The notes: generated from the letters alone by a model not told the origin. 64,000 bases of DNA from Aquificaceae bacterium (GCA_026981975.1 JALSHV010000006.1:20827-84826); one strand, 5' to 3'. Shown: positions 44,532 through 55,315, counted from the first letter of the stretch. Made by a program: numbers and translations.

Positions 44532-46106
44532 ATGGAAAAAATTTACGTTTACGATACAACCCTAAGAGATGGTTCTCAAGCGGAGGGAGTTAACTTCTCC
44601 TTAGAAGATAAACTCAGAATAGCTCATAAATTAGACGAATTCGGTATAGATTACATAGAAGGAGGTTGGCCTTATGCGAATCCTAAGGATAATCTTTTCT
44701 TTCGGAAAATGAAAGAGTCTAAGTTGCATAAAGCTAAGCTTGTTGCTTTTGGTTCAACCCGGAGAGCCAAGAAAAAGGTAACTGAAGACAAACAAGTAGA
44801 AGCTCTTATAAGAGCCGAAACACCGGTTATAACGATTTTCGGTAAAAGCTGGGATTTGCACGTTACTTCCGCCTTGAAAACAGAACTGGAAGAAAATTTA
44901 GCAATGGTAGAGGAGACAATCTCTTACTTAAAAAAGTATACAGATGAAGTTATATTTGATGCAGAACACTTTTTTGACGGTTACTTTTCAAATCCCGAGT
45001 ATGCTCTTGAAGTCCTCAACGCAGCTCTAAGGGGAGGAGCTGACTGGATTGTCCTGTGTGATACTAACGGTGGTAGACTCCCTCACGAAATTTACGAAAT
45101 AACCAAAAAGGTAATTAACAGATTTCCCAAAGCTTCCGTAGGTATACACGCTCATAACGATTCTGAGACAGCTGTTGCCAACACTATAATGGCTGTTTTG
45201 GCAGGTGCAAGACAGGTTCACGGAACTGTTAACGGAATAGGAGAGAGAACTGGGAATGCCAATTTGTGTTCAATAATTCCAAATCTTCAGCTTAAAATGA
45301 AATACAATCTCATACCCACTGAAAACTTGAAGTATCTTACTGAACTGGCACGTTTTGTAGCGGAACTTTCCAATATGCCTCTTCCAAGAAATATGCCTTA
45401 CGTTGGAGAAAGTGCCTTTGCTCATAAGGGAGGTGTTCATGCTTCGGCAGTTATGAAGAAAACCGAGACTTATGAACACATAAATCCCGAATCTGTGGGT
45501 AATGTGAGAAAGATAACTGTTTCCGATCTTGCAGGTAAGAGTAATCTCCTTTATAAATTGAAAGAATTCGGTATAAAAGTAAAGGAAAGCTCTGAGGAGT
45601 TACATACTTTAATAGATAAAATAAAAAAACTTGAGAGTGAGGGTTACCACTTTGAAGCAGCTGAGGCTTCCTTAGAGCTTTTGTGTAGAAGGCATTTTGG
45701 ATTAGTAAGGGATTACTTTGATTTTGAAGCCTACAGGGTTTTAATAGCCAAAAGGAAGTCAGACAATCTTCCCACTTCAGAAGCTACTGTAAGACTTTCC
45801 GTAGAAGGAATCCAAGAACACACTGCTGCTCTTGGTAACGGTCCTGTTAGTGCTTTAGATAGAGCCTTGCGTGAAGCTCTTGAAGAGTTCTATCCCAATT
45901 TAAAAGAAATGCAGCTTATAGATTACAAGGTGAGAATAATAAACGAATCTGCCGGAACTTCTGCTAGGGTTAGAGTCCTTATAGAATCTACTGACGGAAA
46001 AATGAAATGGGGAACTGTAGGGGTTTCTGAAAATGTCATAGAAGCTTCTTGGATAGCTCTAAGAGATGCTATAGTTTATAAGCTTATGAAAGACGAAGAA
46101 ATATAG
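44532..46106 (+). CDS. cimA: (R)-citramalate synthase
   Basis: A 524-residue enzyme of the LeuA/HMG-lyase TIM-barrel family. It begins [23 protein letters not shown], with DTTLRDG metal and catalytic residues, [31 protein letters not shown] and [14 protein letters not shown]-terminal LeuA-type regulatory domain follows (about 400-524). The family condenses pyruvate and acetyl-CoA to citramalate, giving a threonine-independent route to isoleucine. The SGWP/GGWP motif favours citramalate over isopropylmalate synthase. ATG 44532 is chosen over a start at 44496. Confidence 0.9.
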   Translation: MEKIYVYDTTLRDGSQAEGVNFSLEDKLRIAHKLDEFGIDYIEGGWPYANPKDNLFFRKMKESKLHKAKLVAFGSTRRAKKKVTEDKQVEALIRAETPVITIFGKSWDLHVTSALKTELEENLAMVEETISYLKKYTDEVIFDAEHFFDGYFSNPEYALEVLNAALRGGADWIVLCDTNGGRLPHEIYEITKKVINRFPKASVGIHAHNDSETAVANTIMAVLAGARQVHGTVNGIGERTGNANLCSIIPNLQLKMKYNLIPTENLKYLTELARFVAELSNMPLPRNMPYVGESAFAHKGGVHASAVMKKTETYEHINPESVGNVRKITVSDLAGKSNLLYKLKEFGIKVKESSEELHTLIDKIKKLESEGYHFEAAEASLELLCRRHFGLVRDYFDFEAYRVLIAKRKSDNLPTSEATVRLSVEGIQEHTAALGNGPVSALDRALREALEEFYPNLKEMQLIDYKVRIINESAGTSARVRVLIESTDGKMKWGTVGVSENVIEASWIALRDAIVYKLMKDEEI

Positions 46107-46179
46107 TAAAGACTCGCTTGCAAAAGGTAAATGTTTAGTTGATAATTTTATACTCTAACTATAGCAGGAGGAAAAAAAG

Positions 46180-46644
46180 ATGAGTCGTATCTTGGAAAAG
46201 TTAAACAACAGATACCTTCCAAAGAAGGATTATCCCAATTTTAAAGTAGGTGATACAGTGAAGGTATATTACAGAATAAAAGAAGGAGACAGGGAAAGAA
46301 TTCAACCCTTTGAGGGGGTAGTAATAAGAATAAGAGGCAGTGGAACTGACAAAACTTTTACTGTCCGTAAGGAATCCTACGGTGTGGGAATAGAAAGGAT
46401 ATTTCCCTATTACAGTCCTAATATAGAAAAGATTGAGATAACAAAAATAGGAAAGGTGCGAAGAGCGAAACTTTACTTTCTCAGGAATTTGAAAGGTAAA
46501 GTGGCACAAAGGAAGATAAAGGAAATTAAAAAGTGGGAATACGAAGCTATGCAAAAGAGAAAGGAAGAAGCCCGTAAAGAAAAGGAAAAAGCTTTGCAGG
46601 AAGCTACGCAGGATACGGAAACCTCTGCTAATCTTAATGATTGA
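46180..46644 (+). CDS. rplS: 50S ribosomal protein L19
   Basis: A 154-residue L19 with a core of normal length: [29 protein letters not shown], then [18 protein letters not shown], each typical of the family, and [11 protein letters not shown]. It contacts the 30S-50S interface. A charged C-terminal tail of about 40 residues (rich in Lys, Glu and Ala) exceeds the standard length. GGAGG lies 8 bases before the ATG. It overlaps rnhB by 8 bases and leads the rplS-rnhB-rsmH-ftsL unit. Confidence 0.96.
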   Translation: MSRILEKLNNRYLPKKDYPNFKVGDTVKVYYRIKEGDRERIQPFEGVVIRIRGSGTDKTFTVRKESYGVGIERIFPYYSPNIEKIEITKIGKVRRAKLYFLRNLKGKVAQRKIKEIKKWEYEAMQKRKEEARKEKEKALQEATQDTETSANLND

Positions 46645-47212
46645 ATACGAATCTGAATTTTGGAAAAAAGGGCTTATCGTAGCAGGTGTAGATGAAGCAG
46701 GTAGAGGATCCTTAGCGGGACCTGTTGTTGCTGCAGCTGTTATTCTTCCTCCTTTTACAGAACCTTTTTTAAAAGGAGATTCAAAAAAGCTTAAAAAGGA
46801 AGAAAGGGAAAAACTCTACGAAACAATAAAGAAAAAAGCAATCGCCTTAGGAACAGCAGTTGTGGACGGTGCTGTAGTTGACAGGATCAACGTATTTAAA
46901 GCTACTAAATTAGCCATGAAAAGAGCGGTTGAAGATATGAAAACTCATTTTGATATTCTCATAACTGACTTTATTAAGCTGGAGGATTTTCCCTGTATTC
47001 CCCTTACAAAGGGAGATGAAAAAAGTCTCAGCTGTGCTTGTGCCAGTGTTGTTGCAAAAGTCCTTAGGGACAGAATAATGGAAAAATTTCATGAGGTATA
47101 TCCTCATTTTGAATTTGCAAAACACAAGGGATATCCCACAGTAACACACAGAAAGCTTATAAAAAAATACGGTTTGACGGAAATTCACAGGAGAAGTTTC
47201 AAACTCTTATGA
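46637..47212 (+). CDS. rnhB: Ribonuclease HII
   Basis: A 191-residue RNase HII. The active site begins [22 protein letters not shown] and continues with [10 protein letters not shown] and [20 protein letters not shown], where acidic residues bind Mg. It cuts RNA in RNA/DNA hybrids, including single ribonucleotides. The [12 protein letters not shown] and [11 protein letters not shown] segments near the end are normal. The stop overlaps rsmH as ATGA. Confidence 0.95.
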   Translation: MIEYESEFWKKGLIVAGVDEAGRGSLAGPVVAAAVILPPFTEPFLKGDSKKLKKEEREKLYETIKKKAIALGTAVVDGAVVDRINVFKATKLAMKRAVEDMKTHFDILITDFIKLEDFPCIPLTKGDEKSLSCACASVVAKVLRDRIMEKFHEVYPHFEFAKHKGYPTVTHRKLIKKYGLTEIHRRSFKLL

Positions 47213-48093
47213 AGCACATTCCCGTTTTACTGGAAGAAGCTACTTCCTTGCTATTAGGAAATGGTGGTAATATCTACGTTGATTGCACCGTAGGAGGTGC
47301 AGGACACGCTAAAAGGATTCTTGAAAAAAACCGAAAAGCGTTTCTTATAGGGATAGATATAGACGAAGAAGCTTTGGAAATAGCTGAAAGTGTTCTTCAG
47401 CAATTCAAAGGCAGATATGTTCTTTATAAAGCTAACTTTGCTGATCTTGATCTTATCCTTAAAGAAGAAAACATCAAAGAAGTTGATGGATTTCTCTTTG
47501 ACTTAGGAGTTTCTCTGTTTCAAATAAAGAGTAAAAGAGGATTTTCATTCCAAATAGAAGCTCCCCTTGATATGCGAATGGATAAAGAACAAAAACTCAC
47601 AGCTTATAAAGTAGTCAATGAGTATTCCGAAAAAGAACTTATCAAAATCTTTAAAGATTTCGGGGAGGAAAAATTAAGTCGTAGGATAGCTAAAGCTATA
47701 GTCCACCGTAGAAGAAGAAAGCCTATAGAGACAACAAAAGAACTTGCGGATCTTATAGTATCCGTTTACCCTCCAAAGGCAAGATACGGCAGAATACACC
47801 CCGCAACGCGGGTTTTTCAAGCTTTAAGGATAGAAGTTAACAGAGAATTGGATAACTTAAAAAAGGCGTTAGATAAAACCTTAAACTTTTTACGTCTTCG
47901 CTCAAGAGTGGTGGTTATATCTTTTCATTCCTTAGAAGACAGAATTGTCAAAAGGTTTTTCAAAAGTAACTCCGATGTGTTTCATCTTATTACGAAGAAA
48001 CCCGTAGTCCCTTCTGCTCAAGAAATACGCAGAAATCCCTCCTCAAGAAGTGCGAAGTTAAGAGCTGTAGAAGTTATAATGAAATCAAGATGA
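47209..48093 (+). CDS. rsmH: 16S rRNA (cytosine-1402-N4)-methyltransferase
   Basis: A 294-residue SAM methyltransferase (MraW). It starts [15 protein letters not shown] and has the SAM loop [36 protein letters not shown], the insert domain, [16 protein letters not shown] and [16 protein letters not shown]. In many genomes it opens the division and cell-wall cluster; here only an ftsL-like gene follows. Both junctions are 4-base overlaps. Confidence 0.96.
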   Translation: MKHIPVLLEEATSLLLGNGGNIYVDCTVGGAGHAKRILEKNRKAFLIGIDIDEEALEIAESVLQQFKGRYVLYKANFADLDLILKEENIKEVDGFLFDLGVSLFQIKSKRGFSFQIEAPLDMRMDKEQKLTAYKVVNEYSEKELIKIFKDFGEEKLSRRIAKAIVHRRRRKPIETTKELADLIVSVYPPKARYGRIHPATRVFQALRIEVNRELDNLKKALDKTLNFLRLRSRVVVISFHSLEDRIVKRFFKSNSDVFHLITKKPVVPSAQEIRRNPSSRSAKLRAVEVIMKSR

Positions 48094-48383
48094 ATCCTTT
48101 TGTCATTACACTTTTGGCGGTAATTGTTTTCCTCGGAAATATGATATACTCCGCGTATTCTGTAAAGGTGCTTAGGGAGCACTCTAAGAAACTCAAAGAG
48201 TATAAAAGTATAAAAGAAGAGAATCTTAAACTAAGAGCGCAAATAGAAAAAATGTTAAACGTTAAAGAGCTTGAGAGATACGCACTACGCTATGGCTTTA
48301 AAATTTTTAATTGGGAAGAGTTTGCCCTTCTTATTTTCAGAGAATCTTCAGAGAAAGATCAATCCAAGAAGCACCGTAGATGA
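48090..48383 (+). CDS. ftsL: FtsL-like cell-division protein
   Basis: A 97-residue protein with one N-terminal membrane segment (about residues 4-22) and a following coiled-coil ([23 protein letters not shown], given in part), then [11 protein letters not shown]. Size, topology and position right after rsmH fit FtsL, which links FtsB and FtsQ in the divisome. The sequence is too divergent for a motif-based call. The 3' end overlaps convergent nadC by 47 bases. Confidence 0.65.
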   Translation: MNPFVITLLAVIVFLGNMIYSAYSVKVLREHSKKLKEYKSIKEENLKLRAQIEKMLNVKELERYALRYGFKIFNWEEFALLIFRESSEKDQSKKHRR

Positions 48384-49164
48384 TGGATCCCGAAGATATA
48401 AAATCTACACCTTCAACAGTGTAATCTCTCAGATTGTTGAGGTTTATATTTCCCGAAACTTCAACCAGAACCTTACCCTTGATTATTTCAACAGCTGTTT
48501 TAACTTCTTCTGGAGAAAAATTGTCTAAGAGAACCATATCAACTCTGTCGTATTTTAAAACTGTTTCCAATTCCTCAAGACTTTCTACTTCTACTTCCAC
48601 TTTGTAAGAAGGGCTTATACCTTTTTCTATATTCCTTAGTATTTTTTCAAGTCCACCCGCAGCTTTTTTGTGATTGTCTTTTATCAAAATCATATCGTAA
48701 AGAGCGTATCTGTGATTTAATCCCCCTCCTACACGCACCGCGTATTTTTCAAAATAGCGATAACCAGGAGTGGTTTTCCGGGTATCAAGTATTTTTATTC
48801 TTGTTCCTTTTAAAACATTGCAGAATTCCCTTGTAAGGGTAGCTATACCAGAAAGGCTTTGCAAAATATTTAAGGATAGTCTCTCTCCTGTAAGAATTGA
48901 CTTTGCACTTCCTTTCAGCTCCAGCAAGATTTCCCCTCTTGAAAAGGTTTCTCCTTCTTTTTTCAATTCTCTAATACTAACGTTTCCGAGAATACTGAAA
49001 ATTTCCCTTACGAAAGGAAGCCCTGCTAAAACTCCGTTTTCTTTTGCTAATATAACCGCTTTTACACTTTTATTGAGATTTAAAATTTCCGTAGTTATAT
49101 CACCTCTTCCAAGATCCTCTTCTATATACCTGCGTATCCACTTACGAACGTAAGGGTGGTTCAC
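48337..49164 (-). CDS. nadC: Nicotinate-nucleotide pyrophosphorylase (quinolinate phosphoribosyltransferase)
   Basis: A 275-residue enzyme of de novo NAD synthesis. EDLGRGDITTE, the LSGIATLTREF helix, DTRKTTPGYRYFEKYAVRVGGG (seen in family-typical form), HRYALYDMILIKDNH, EVEVESLEEL and the C-terminal [14 protein letters not shown] are all present. It decarboxylates quinolinate and joins it to PRPP. Together with pncB and nadK, three NAD genes lie in this window. NadC lies downstream of the cytochrome gene on the same strand, 13 bases apart. Confidence 0.95.
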   Translation of the reverse strand: MNHPYVRKWIRRYIEEDLGRGDITTEILNLNKSVKAVILAKENGVLAGLPFVREIFSILGNVSIRELKKEGETFSRGEILLELKGSAKSILTGERLSLNILQSLSGIATLTREFCNVLKGTRIKILDTRKTTPGYRYFEKYAVRVGGGLNHRYALYDMILIKDNHKKAAGGLEKILRNIEKGISPSYKVEVEVESLEELETVLKYDRVDMVLLDNFSPEEVKTAVEIIKGKVLVEVSGNINLNNLRDYTVEGVDFISSGSIIYGASWIDLSLKIL

Positions 49165-49177
49165 AAATTTGATTCTA

Positions 49178-49846
49178 TCACTTTTTATGGCAAGTTAGGC
49201 AGAGATTACTTCCCGTATTATCTATTCGCAAAAACAGAGGTTGCCCGTTGTGCGGATCGTGGCATGTAGGGCATTCTACTTTTCTGTTGTAAAGTCTCAA
49301 ATTGGGCCAGCCTCTTACTGGATCAGGCGGTTGGTTAAAATCCGGATCTTGAGAGGGTGTGGGATAAGTTATAGAAATTGGGTGATCATCTCTTAAATCT
49401 GGTCCTATTCTCCACCACTTCTCAGGGAATACACCTCCACCGGGGTGACATTTTGTGCAATTGGGATAAGTTGTTGTATCAGGGATTCCGCCGGGTCCGG
49501 GAGCGTTTATTAGAGAATGTGTATCAGTTGTATTAACAGCACTTGGTTCTCCTTCAGCTGCTACCCCGTCATGACAGCTAAGACACGCAAGAGATGGTGC
49601 GTTGGGAACGGGATCTATTGTCCCGTCTATTGTAGGACTTGAATACATTTGAAAAACTGTCATATCACTTATTCTTCTGTTCCACAGCGGTGTTATAGAT
49701 CCGCTGGAGTGGTGAGGAGTGTGGCAGAATACACAAGGTTCTGGAGTTGTTGAAGTGCTAAGATCGTGCTTTGAACCTACAAGTCCAGCTCCCCAGAGCA
49801 AGGATATCATTGTCGCTCCCAAGCCCAATCCCAAAGGTTTATTCAT
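49178..49846 (-). CDS. Exported five-haem c-type cytochrome
   Basis: A 222-residue protein with a short N-terminal hydrophobic signal and five CxxCH haem sites: CVFCH, CLSCH, CTKCH, CPTCH and CLTCH. The segments CVFCHTPHHSSG and CPTCHDPHNG resemble doubled-CXXCH and NrfB-like electron-transfer proteins. It is probably periplasmic or surface-exposed and moves electrons; its partners are unknown, because no oxidase or reductase gene is adjacent. Proline- and asparagine-rich linkers separate the haem sites. Confidence 0.82.
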   Translation of the reverse strand: MNKPLGLGLGATMISLLWGAGLVGSKHDLSTSTTPEPCVFCHTPHHSSGSITPLWNRRISDMTVFQMYSSPTIDGTIDPVPNAPSLACLSCHDGVAAEGEPSAVNTTDTHSLINAPGPGGIPDTTTYPNCTKCHPGGGVFPEKWWRIGPDLRDDHPISITYPTPSQDPDFNQPPDPVRGWPNLRLYNRKVECPTCHDPHNGQPLFLRIDNTGSNLCLTCHKK

Positions 49847-49895
49847 TAGTTACTTTTAATTTAATTTTAACGGTAAAATCAAACTATAAAAAATT

Positions 49896-50948
49896 CTAAT
49901 CTAACCTATTATCATTGAGAATATCAAAAAGTGTTTCTAATTTTATCCTTCCAAGAGCCACTACTGAATCTGCAGCGCCGTAGGATATGTATATGTATTC
50001 TCCTTTAAGATCCGCTCCGCAAGGAAAAACCACATAGGGCCTGTCACCGTAAACTTCGTATATTTCACGTGGTTCCATTATATAAAATGGTGTTACAGCT
50101 GTAAAAAAACCCTCTTCATTCATCAAAACTGCAAAAACTCTGTAAACTCCTTTCTCTTTATCTACACCGTGAATCAATACTATGTATTCTTCTCCTACTT
50201 TTATAGGTGGAGTAGCCCAGCCTATTTTTTCCTCAAACTCCGACTGTTCTTCTAAGACAGTTATATTGTCCCCTATGGTTATTTCCTTAAAATCTGTTGT
50301 ATAAAGAGCTTGTGATGGGATTTCACATACACTAAGATAGAATTTGTTGTTAAGCATATGCAATCTGTGAAACAGATAGAATTTCTTGGCTTTTACAATA
50401 AAGGCATTCTTATCCGTAGCTACAAAACTCCTGAGTTCATCTTCCATTCTAAATACCGCTATTTTTTTCCAACCGTCCGGTGTTTTGACTGCTGTAACGG
50501 GCAGTGTTTTCTCCGATTTTCTCTCCGGTTCAAAGTAACTTACAGTTCTTCCACAGTAAGTTATGTAAAGTTTTCCTTCTATCTCATTTACACGCGGATC
50601 TTCCACTCCCCAAAAATCGTATTTGTTAGAAGGGGTAATACTCAACTTTGCAATATAGTTTTTTTCACTGCAACACTCTGATTCTTCAAAGGGAATAGAA
50701 AACTCAACAATTGCGCTGGAGTAGGAGTAATAACCTAGGGTTATTCTGGCGTAAATTACAATTTTATCTCCTATAATCTTCATTGAAGGATTAAAACTGG
50801 TAGTGGGCTTATCTATAGGGTGGTTGGCTATGGTTATCTGCTGAGGAGTTATACAACCCAAGCGTTCCACTATATCTACTGTTTTAAATTGTCTTTTTTC
50901 CTTAACCCTTAGGTTCAGATCTTGCCAGTATTCTCTTTTTATAATCAT
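49896..50948 (-). CDS. GH130-family glycoside phosphorylase-like protein
   Basis: A 350-residue five-bladed propeller protein. Typical GH130 marks are SFNPSMKIIGDKIVIYAR, WGVEDPRVNEIEGKLYITY, EKIGWATPPIKVGEEYIVLIHG and YGDRPYVVFPCGADLKG, each in the usual order. The Asp of VEDPR is the expected catalytic acid. The family phosphorolyses beta-mannosides; substrate here is unknown. It is cytosolic, since no signal peptide is seen. QueF lies 11 bases upstream on the same strand, followed further upstream by bacteriohemerythrin. Confidence 0.78.
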   Translation of the reverse strand: MIIKREYWQDLNLRVKEKRQFKTVDIVERLGCITPQQITIANHPIDKPTTSFNPSMKIIGDKIVIYARITLGYYSYSSAIVEFSIPFEESECCSEKNYIAKLSITPSNKYDFWGVEDPRVNEIEGKLYITYCGRTVSYFEPERKSEKTLPVTAVKTPDGWKKIAVFRMEDELRSFVATDKNAFIVKAKKFYLFHRLHMLNNKFYLSVCEIPSQALYTTDFKEITIGDNITVLEEQSEFEEKIGWATPPIKVGEEYIVLIHGVDKEKGVYRVFAVLMNEEGFFTAVTPFYIMEPREIYEVYGDRPYVVFPCGADLKGEYIYISYGAADSVVALGRIKLETLFDILNDNRLD

Positions 50949-50959
50949 TGGTCAATACC

Positions 50960-51337
50960 TCAATACTCTTTATCACTTCTTATCCTTACAACGGTATGAA
51001 CGTTTCCTCTTGGATTGAAATCACCTATTACTTCAAGAAACTTAGGTTCTAAAAGCTCAAAAAGAGCCTTGTATATCTCATTTGTCGCTTCTTCGTGAGA
51101 TATGTATCTGTTACGGAACTTATTAAGCCAAAGTTTAAGGGATCTGAGTTCTACTATGTATTTATCGGGTATGTATTTGATCTTTACCGTGGCGTAATCT
51201 GGATAACCAGAGCGAGGACACAAACAAGAAAACTCAGGAAAAGTAATCTCTATCATGTAATCTCTTTCCGGTGAGGGATTCTCCCATCTTTCCAGCTGAG
51301 CTGTTTCTATTGCTCGCTCACCGTATTTTTTTCCCAT
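50960..51337 (-). CDS. queF: NADPH-dependent 7-cyano-7-deazaguanine reductase
   Basis: A 125-residue type I QueF. The catalytic cysteine lies in [20 protein letters not shown], and the QueF motif reads [14 protein letters not shown] followed by YISHEEATN; the usual lysine of E-L/S-K-S is arginine here. It reduces preQ0 to preQ1 for queuosine in tRNA. The C-terminal [15 protein letters not shown] is typical. It overlaps the bacteriohemerythrin stop by 20 bases, so the two are coupled. Confidence 0.93.
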   Translation of the reverse strand: MGKKYGERAIETAQLERWENPSPERDYMIEITFPEFSCLCPRSGYPDYATVKIKYIPDKYIVELRSLKLWLNKFRNRYISHEEATNEIYKALFELLEPKFLEVIGDFNPRGNVHTVVRIRSDKEY

Positions 51338-51731
51338 GAATACTATGTATTATAAATTCACCGTATTTTTTATCACTCTTTTTTATGTGGGTAAATAGCC
51401 ACGACATTATAAGGGAAATAGATCTCTGATAAGCTTTATGGTCGTTTCTTTCAAACTCTTCTTTGACTTCTTCTATCATTTCCCTTAAGTTTTGATGGAG
51501 TTTTTTGTGATCTTCAAGTTCCGGAAATTTTATCTCTTCCATAAACCGCTCCTCATCTATAAGATGAGCCTTTAAGGCATCAGTAAAAGCCAGTAGTTTT
51601 TCCCTTGCTTTATCTCTGTTACTACTTTTTAAAGTGGTGTAGAATTCCCTTGCTAGTTTAAAAAGATTTTTATGTTGTTTGTCCATTTGTGGAACACCTG
51701 TTTCAAATTCCTTCCCCCACTCAAAAAACAT
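51318..51731 (-). CDS. Bacteriohemerythrin
   Basis: A 137-residue hemerythrin with the full ligand set: the N-terminal [49 protein letters not shown] and the C-terminal [16 protein letters not shown]. These are the di-iron ligands of oxygen-binding bacteriohemerythrins. I start at ATG 51731, preceded by an AGGGGGGT ribosome site, instead of a start at 51776. It may store or deliver oxygen to respiratory enzymes under low oxygen. A second, divergent hemerythrin lies at 43693. Confidence 0.93.
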   Translation of the reverse strand: MFFEWGKEFETGVPQMDKQHKNLFKLAREFYTTLKSSNRDKAREKLLAFTDALKAHLIDEERFMEEIKFPELEDHKKLHQNLREMIEEVKEEFERNDHKAYQRSISLIMSWLFTHIKKSDKKYGEFIIHSIHGKKIR

Positions 51732-51780
51732 TTCCAACCCCCCTAAGGAAATTTTAACGTAGTTTAACACACTCAAAAGT

Positions 51781-51811
51781 TAAAAAAAGAATAAAAGCCC
51801 CCGCGGGGGCT
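51781..51811 (-). terminator. Intrinsic terminator after the YeeE-family gene
   Basis: A near-perfect palindrome AGCCCCC-GC-GGGGGCT (51796-51811) lies about 20 bases beyond the stop of the YeeE gene. On the minus strand it is followed by TTTTATTCTTTTTTT, an efficient terminator arrangement. It should isolate the transporter gene from bacteriohemerythrin. Confidence 0.85.
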
Positions 51812-51831
51812 GAATAAGGGGGGTGTCCTTT

Positions 51832-53118
51832 CTAAAGGGTGAACTTCATTGTTTTCTCATTCCACGTGGCAAAGAGAAACCATAGGAATGCAATACTTAT
51901 TAAAAGTGCTATAGCCCATTCTAAACCTATGGCATCTGGTAAAAACAGCTTTCTACCGGTTGCACTTGTGGCGTTTATAAGTTTATAAAAGGAAGAAAAG
52001 GTATTCAAAATAAAAGGTTCTATCTTTCTATAGAAGAAGGCAAAAAGAGAACCACCTATGGCGTAGAAAATAAGAGCGGTGGCATTTTTAAGAGATCCTT
52101 CCGCAGCTCTCCACATACTCCCTACGGAACAACCACCCGCTAAGGTCATTCCTATGCCGAACAGAAAACCTCCTAAAAGAGAACCTATCGGGAAGGAAGG
52201 AGCAACCATCATACTCTTAACAGTTGGAGGAGTTGCAAACTCCATAGAAAGTATATCCTGAACATCTTGAATTTCAACTAAGGACAAAAGAGGCGAGAAT
52301 TTCACCACAGCTCCAAAACTTAAAGCAATTATAAGAGCAAGAGCAGCTGCTCGCGTCATTTCACCTTCACCGGTCATGAAGGGTTCTCTGAAAGCTCTTA
52401 CAAAGCAGAATCTACTTCTGTGGTTTACTATACCCAGTAAAACTCCAAAAAATACAAGAGATCCTGCACTGATTTGAAGAGATCCGAGCCCAAGAGCTGG
52501 ATTGAAAGTTGACACCTTTTTCTCAAGAACTGTTATAAGAACTAAAATTGTTATAGATAACAACCCTCCTATTAACAGTTGAATACTTGAAGGAATCACT
52601 ATAGCTCTTCCCGGCGCACCCCACCCTTTAGTTAGAAGAACCATATAAATTCTGAGCCCCACATAAGCTCCTAATCCTAAACCCAACATAACCGTTACAG
52701 CTGAAGCGGACATAGCGGCGAATCCTACAAGGAAGGCTCCTATGGTGCAGCCAAAAGCCATAAAAGCTCCAATTCCCATAAGCAATCCACCAACCGCACC
52801 CGTTATAAATTCCTTAAAACTGGGAATACTTATTTTAAAACTTCTACTCAGAAGGGCAGAGACAAAAGCTCCAAGAAGGAAAGACCAGTTGATTAAAGCT
52901 GTAAACTGCCAGAGCGGACTTTGAAGATCAGCATCTGGATACAGAATTGGTTTAAGTAAGTTATCTCCCCAGATTATTATCCCGTTGGTTACAGCCCAAG
53001 GCGTCCCCCATACAAACATAAAAGAAACTACAAAGCCTGTAACTATACCTCCTATTAGTGGAGGCCATTGTTTTCCAAACAGATAGCCGAAAATTTCTTT
53101 CAAAGTTCCCATTTCCAC
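51832..53118 (-). CDS. YeeE/YedE-family sulfur (thiosulfate-type) transporter
   Basis: A 428-residue integral membrane protein with about ten helices in two related halves. The conserved cysteine loops read MAFGCTIGAFLVG in the first half and LAGGCSVGSMWRAAEGS in the second; a third cysteine lies in HRSRFCFVRAFRE. These match YeeE/TsuA proteins, which take up thiosulfate through cysteine relay. In a sulfur-oxidising organism this would bring in thiosulfate or a persulfide sulfur. No TusA-like gene is adjacent. Confidence 0.85.
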   Translation of the reverse strand: MEMGTLKEIFGYLFGKQWPPLIGGIVTGFVVSFMFVWGTPWAVTNGIIIWGDNLLKPILYPDADLQSPLWQFTALINWSFLLGAFVSALLSRSFKISIPSFKEFITGAVGGLLMGIGAFMAFGCTIGAFLVGFAAMSASAVTVMLGLGLGAYVGLRIYMVLLTKGWGAPGRAIVIPSSIQLLIGGLLSITILVLITVLEKKVSTFNPALGLGSLQISAGSLVFFGVLLGIVNHRSRFCFVRAFREPFMTGEGEMTRAAALALIIALSFGAVVKFSPLLSLVEIQDVQDILSMEFATPPTVKSMMVAPSFPIGSLLGGFLFGIGMTLAGGCSVGSMWRAAEGSLKNATALIFYAIGGSLFAFFYRKIEPFILNTFSSFYKLINATSATGRKLFLPDAIGLEWAIALLISIAFLWFLFATWNEKTMKFTL

Positions 53119-53337
53119 TTATGACTATGTTATGCAAAAAACAAGTTTTTTTTTAAAAGAAAGTCTTATAGGATTATAAACTTATAGCTTATAAAGTAAG
53201 TGCTTACTAATATATGATTATCACGCTTAATAAAATATGCGTCCAATATACTAAGATTTTGACATATTCCCTCTTGACATCAGCGGGAAAGGTTAATATA
53301 ATTTTTACTGAAAATAAAAACGGAAGGAGGTAGAAAG
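53119..53337 (+). promoter_or_regulatory. Intergenic region with groESL sigma-70 promoter
   Basis: This AT-rich gap of 219 bases holds a consensus promoter: TTGACA at 53274-53279, a 17-base spacer and TATAAT at 53297-53302, followed by the groES ribosome site GGAAGGAGG. No CIRCE inverted repeat (TTAGCACTC/GAGTGCTAA) is seen, so HrcA control is not indicated. A second TTGACA-like box at 53259 lacks a partner. Confidence 0.85.
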
Positions 53338-53649
53338 ATGGCTAAGCTTAAGCCTCTTTACGATAAGATAGTGGTTAGACGATTTGAAGAACAAGAACAG
53401 AAAACACCGTCCGGCATAATCATACCCGATACAGCGAAGGAGAAACCGCAAATGGGAGAAGTTATAGCGGTAGGTGAAGGAAAACTTCTAAACAACGGAG
53501 AGATAAAACCCTTACAGGTTAAGAAGGGAGATGTTGTTCTCTTTAACAAATACGCAGGCACGGAAGTAGAGCTTGACGGTGAGAAATACCTTGTTATGTC
53601 AGAAGACGAGGTGTTGGCTATAGTTGAAGATGCAAAAGTTACAACTTAA
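53338..53649 (+). CDS. groES: Co-chaperonin GroES
   Basis: A 103-residue Gro[37 protein letters not shown] is seen in family-typical pieces, with the mobile loop [46 protein letters not shown] and the C-terminal EDEVLAIVE. It caps the GroEL ring. GGAAGGAGGTAGAAAG precedes the ATG. GroEL starts 25 bases later with its own ribosome site. Confidence 0.98.
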   Translation: MAKLKPLYDKIVVRRFEEQEQKTPSGIIIPDTAKEKPQMGEVIAVGEGKLLNNGEIKPLQVKKGDVVLFNKYAGTEVELDGEKYLVMSEDEVLAIVEDAKVTT

Positions 53650-53674
53650 AACCTTAAGGAAGGAGGTGTGAAAG

Positions 53675-55315
53675 ATGGCAGCAAAGGGAATTATTTACAG
53701 TGAAGAAGCAAGAGCCAAACTCAAAGCAGGTGTTGATAAACTTGCCAATGCGGTTAAGGTAACCTTAGGTCCCAGAGGTAGAGAAGTGATCTTAGGTAAG
53801 AATTGGGGAACTCCTGTAGTAACAAAGGACGGTGTTACAGTGGCAAAGGAAATAGAACTAAAAGACAACTACGAAAATATAGGCGCTCAGCTTGTTAAAG
53901 AAGTAGCTTCCAAAACCTCTGATGTAGCGGGAGACGGAACAACTACAGCCACTATACTGGCACAGTCCATATTCCACGAAGGACTCAAAGCAATAGCCAG
54001 CGGAGCCAATCCCATGGATATAAAAAGGGGAATTGACAAAGCTGTTAAAAAGGTTGTAGAAGGCATAAAAGAAATGTCCATAGAAGTTAAAGGTAGAACA
54101 GAAATAGAACAAGTTGCTACTATATCCGCTAATAACGATCCTGAAATAGGGAAGATAATCGCCGACGCTATGGAGGCTGTAGGAAAAGACGGTGTGATAA
54201 CTGTTGAAGAATCTAAATCTGCGGAAACCACCCTTGAAACTGTTCAAGGAATGCAGTTTGACAGAGGTTATCTTTCCCCTTACTTCATAACTGATGCGGA
54301 TAAAATGCAGTGTGTTCTGGAAGAACCTATGATCCTCATTTACGAAAAGAAAATTTCCAACGTAAAGGATTTACTGCCGGTTCTTGAACAGGTAGTAAGA
54401 ACAGGAAAACCACTTCTTGTAATAGCGGAAGATGTAGAGGGTGAAGCTCTTGCCACCTTAGTGGTTAACCATATAAAAGGTGTATTGAAAGCCTGTGCGG
54501 TAAAAGCTCCGGGATTCGGACAAAGAAGGAAAGATTACTTGCAGGACATAGCTATACTCACAGGCGGGCAGGCTATAATGGAAGACCTTGGAATTAAGCT
54601 TGAATCCGTAACTCTTGATATGCTCGGTAAAGCCGATAAAGTCATAGTAGATAAGGAGAATACCACTATAGTTGGTGGAAAAGGAGATAAGGAGCAGATA
54701 AAGGCTAGAATTGAGCAGATAAAGAAACAAATTCAGGAAACCACTTCCGATTACGACAGGGAAAAACTGCAAGAAAGACTTGCAAAGCTTGCCGGTGGAG
54801 TCGCGGTAATAAGGGTAGGAGCTGCCACAGAAGCGGAACTGAAAGAGAAAAAAGCAAGGGTTGAAGATGCTGTTCACGCTACAAAAGCTGCCGTTGAAGA
54901 GGGAATAGTTCCCGGAGGTGGTGTAGCTCTTGTAAGAGCCTCTGAGAACCTGGAAGATGTGGAAGTCGCTAATGAAGATCAAAAGTTAGGTGTGGACATT
55001 GTCAAAAAAGCCTGCAGATCACCCCTAAGGCAGATAGCCTATAACGCAGGTTTTGAAGGCTTTGTGGTTCTTGAAAAGGTAATAGCTCTCGGTAAAGAGA
55101 AGGGTAAAAACTGGGGATTTGATGCTGCCACAGGTGAATACGTGGATATGGTAGAAAAAGGAATAATAGATCCTACTAAGGTTGTCAGAACCGCTATAGA
55201 AAACGCAGCTTCCATAGGAGGAACAATGCTCACCGCCGAAGCACTGGTTGCTGATCTTCCTGAAGACAAGAAGCAAAAAGACACAACTCCAACGGACATG
55301 CCGGACTTAGACTGA
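53675..55315 (+). CDS. groEL: Chaperonin GroEL
   Basis: A 546-residue GroEL with all expected parts: [48 protein letters not shown] with the ATP-site DGTTT, and [12 protein letters not shown]. The C-terminus is [15 protein letters not shown], charged and without the usual GGM repeats. A rho-independent terminator follows. The first codons are preceded by AAGGAGGTG. Confidence 0.98.
   Translation: MAAKGIIYSEEARAKLKAGVDKLANAVKVTLGPRGREVILGKNWGTPVVTKDGVTVAKEIELKDNYENIGAQLVKEVASKTSDVAGDGTTTATILAQSIFHEGLKAIASGANPMDIKRGIDKAVKKVVEGIKEMSIEVKGRTEIEQVATISANNDPEIGKIIADAMEAVGKDGVITVEESKSAETTLETVQGMQFDRGYLSPYFITDADKMQCVLEEPMILIYEKKISNVKDLLPVLEQVVRTGKPLLVIAEDVEGEALATLVVNHIKGVLKACAVKAPGFGQRRKDYLQDIAILTGGQAIMEDLGIKLESVTLDMLGKADKVIVDKENTTIVGGKGDKEQIKARIEQIKKQIQETTSDYDREKLQERLAKLAGGVAVIRVGAATEAELKEKKARVEDAVHATKAAVEEGIVPGGGVALVRASENLEDVEVANEDQKLGVDIVKKACRSPLRQIAYNAGFEGFVVLEKVIALGKEKGKNWGFDAATGEYVDMVEKGIIDPTKVVRTAIENAASIGGTMLTAEALVADLPEDKKQKDTTPTDMPDLD

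Noticed and set aside
53858..55299. Long minus-strand frames opposite groEL
   Set aside because: They mirror the codon periodicity of groEL, have odd composition rich in Ser, Tyr and Phe, and lack ribosome sites.
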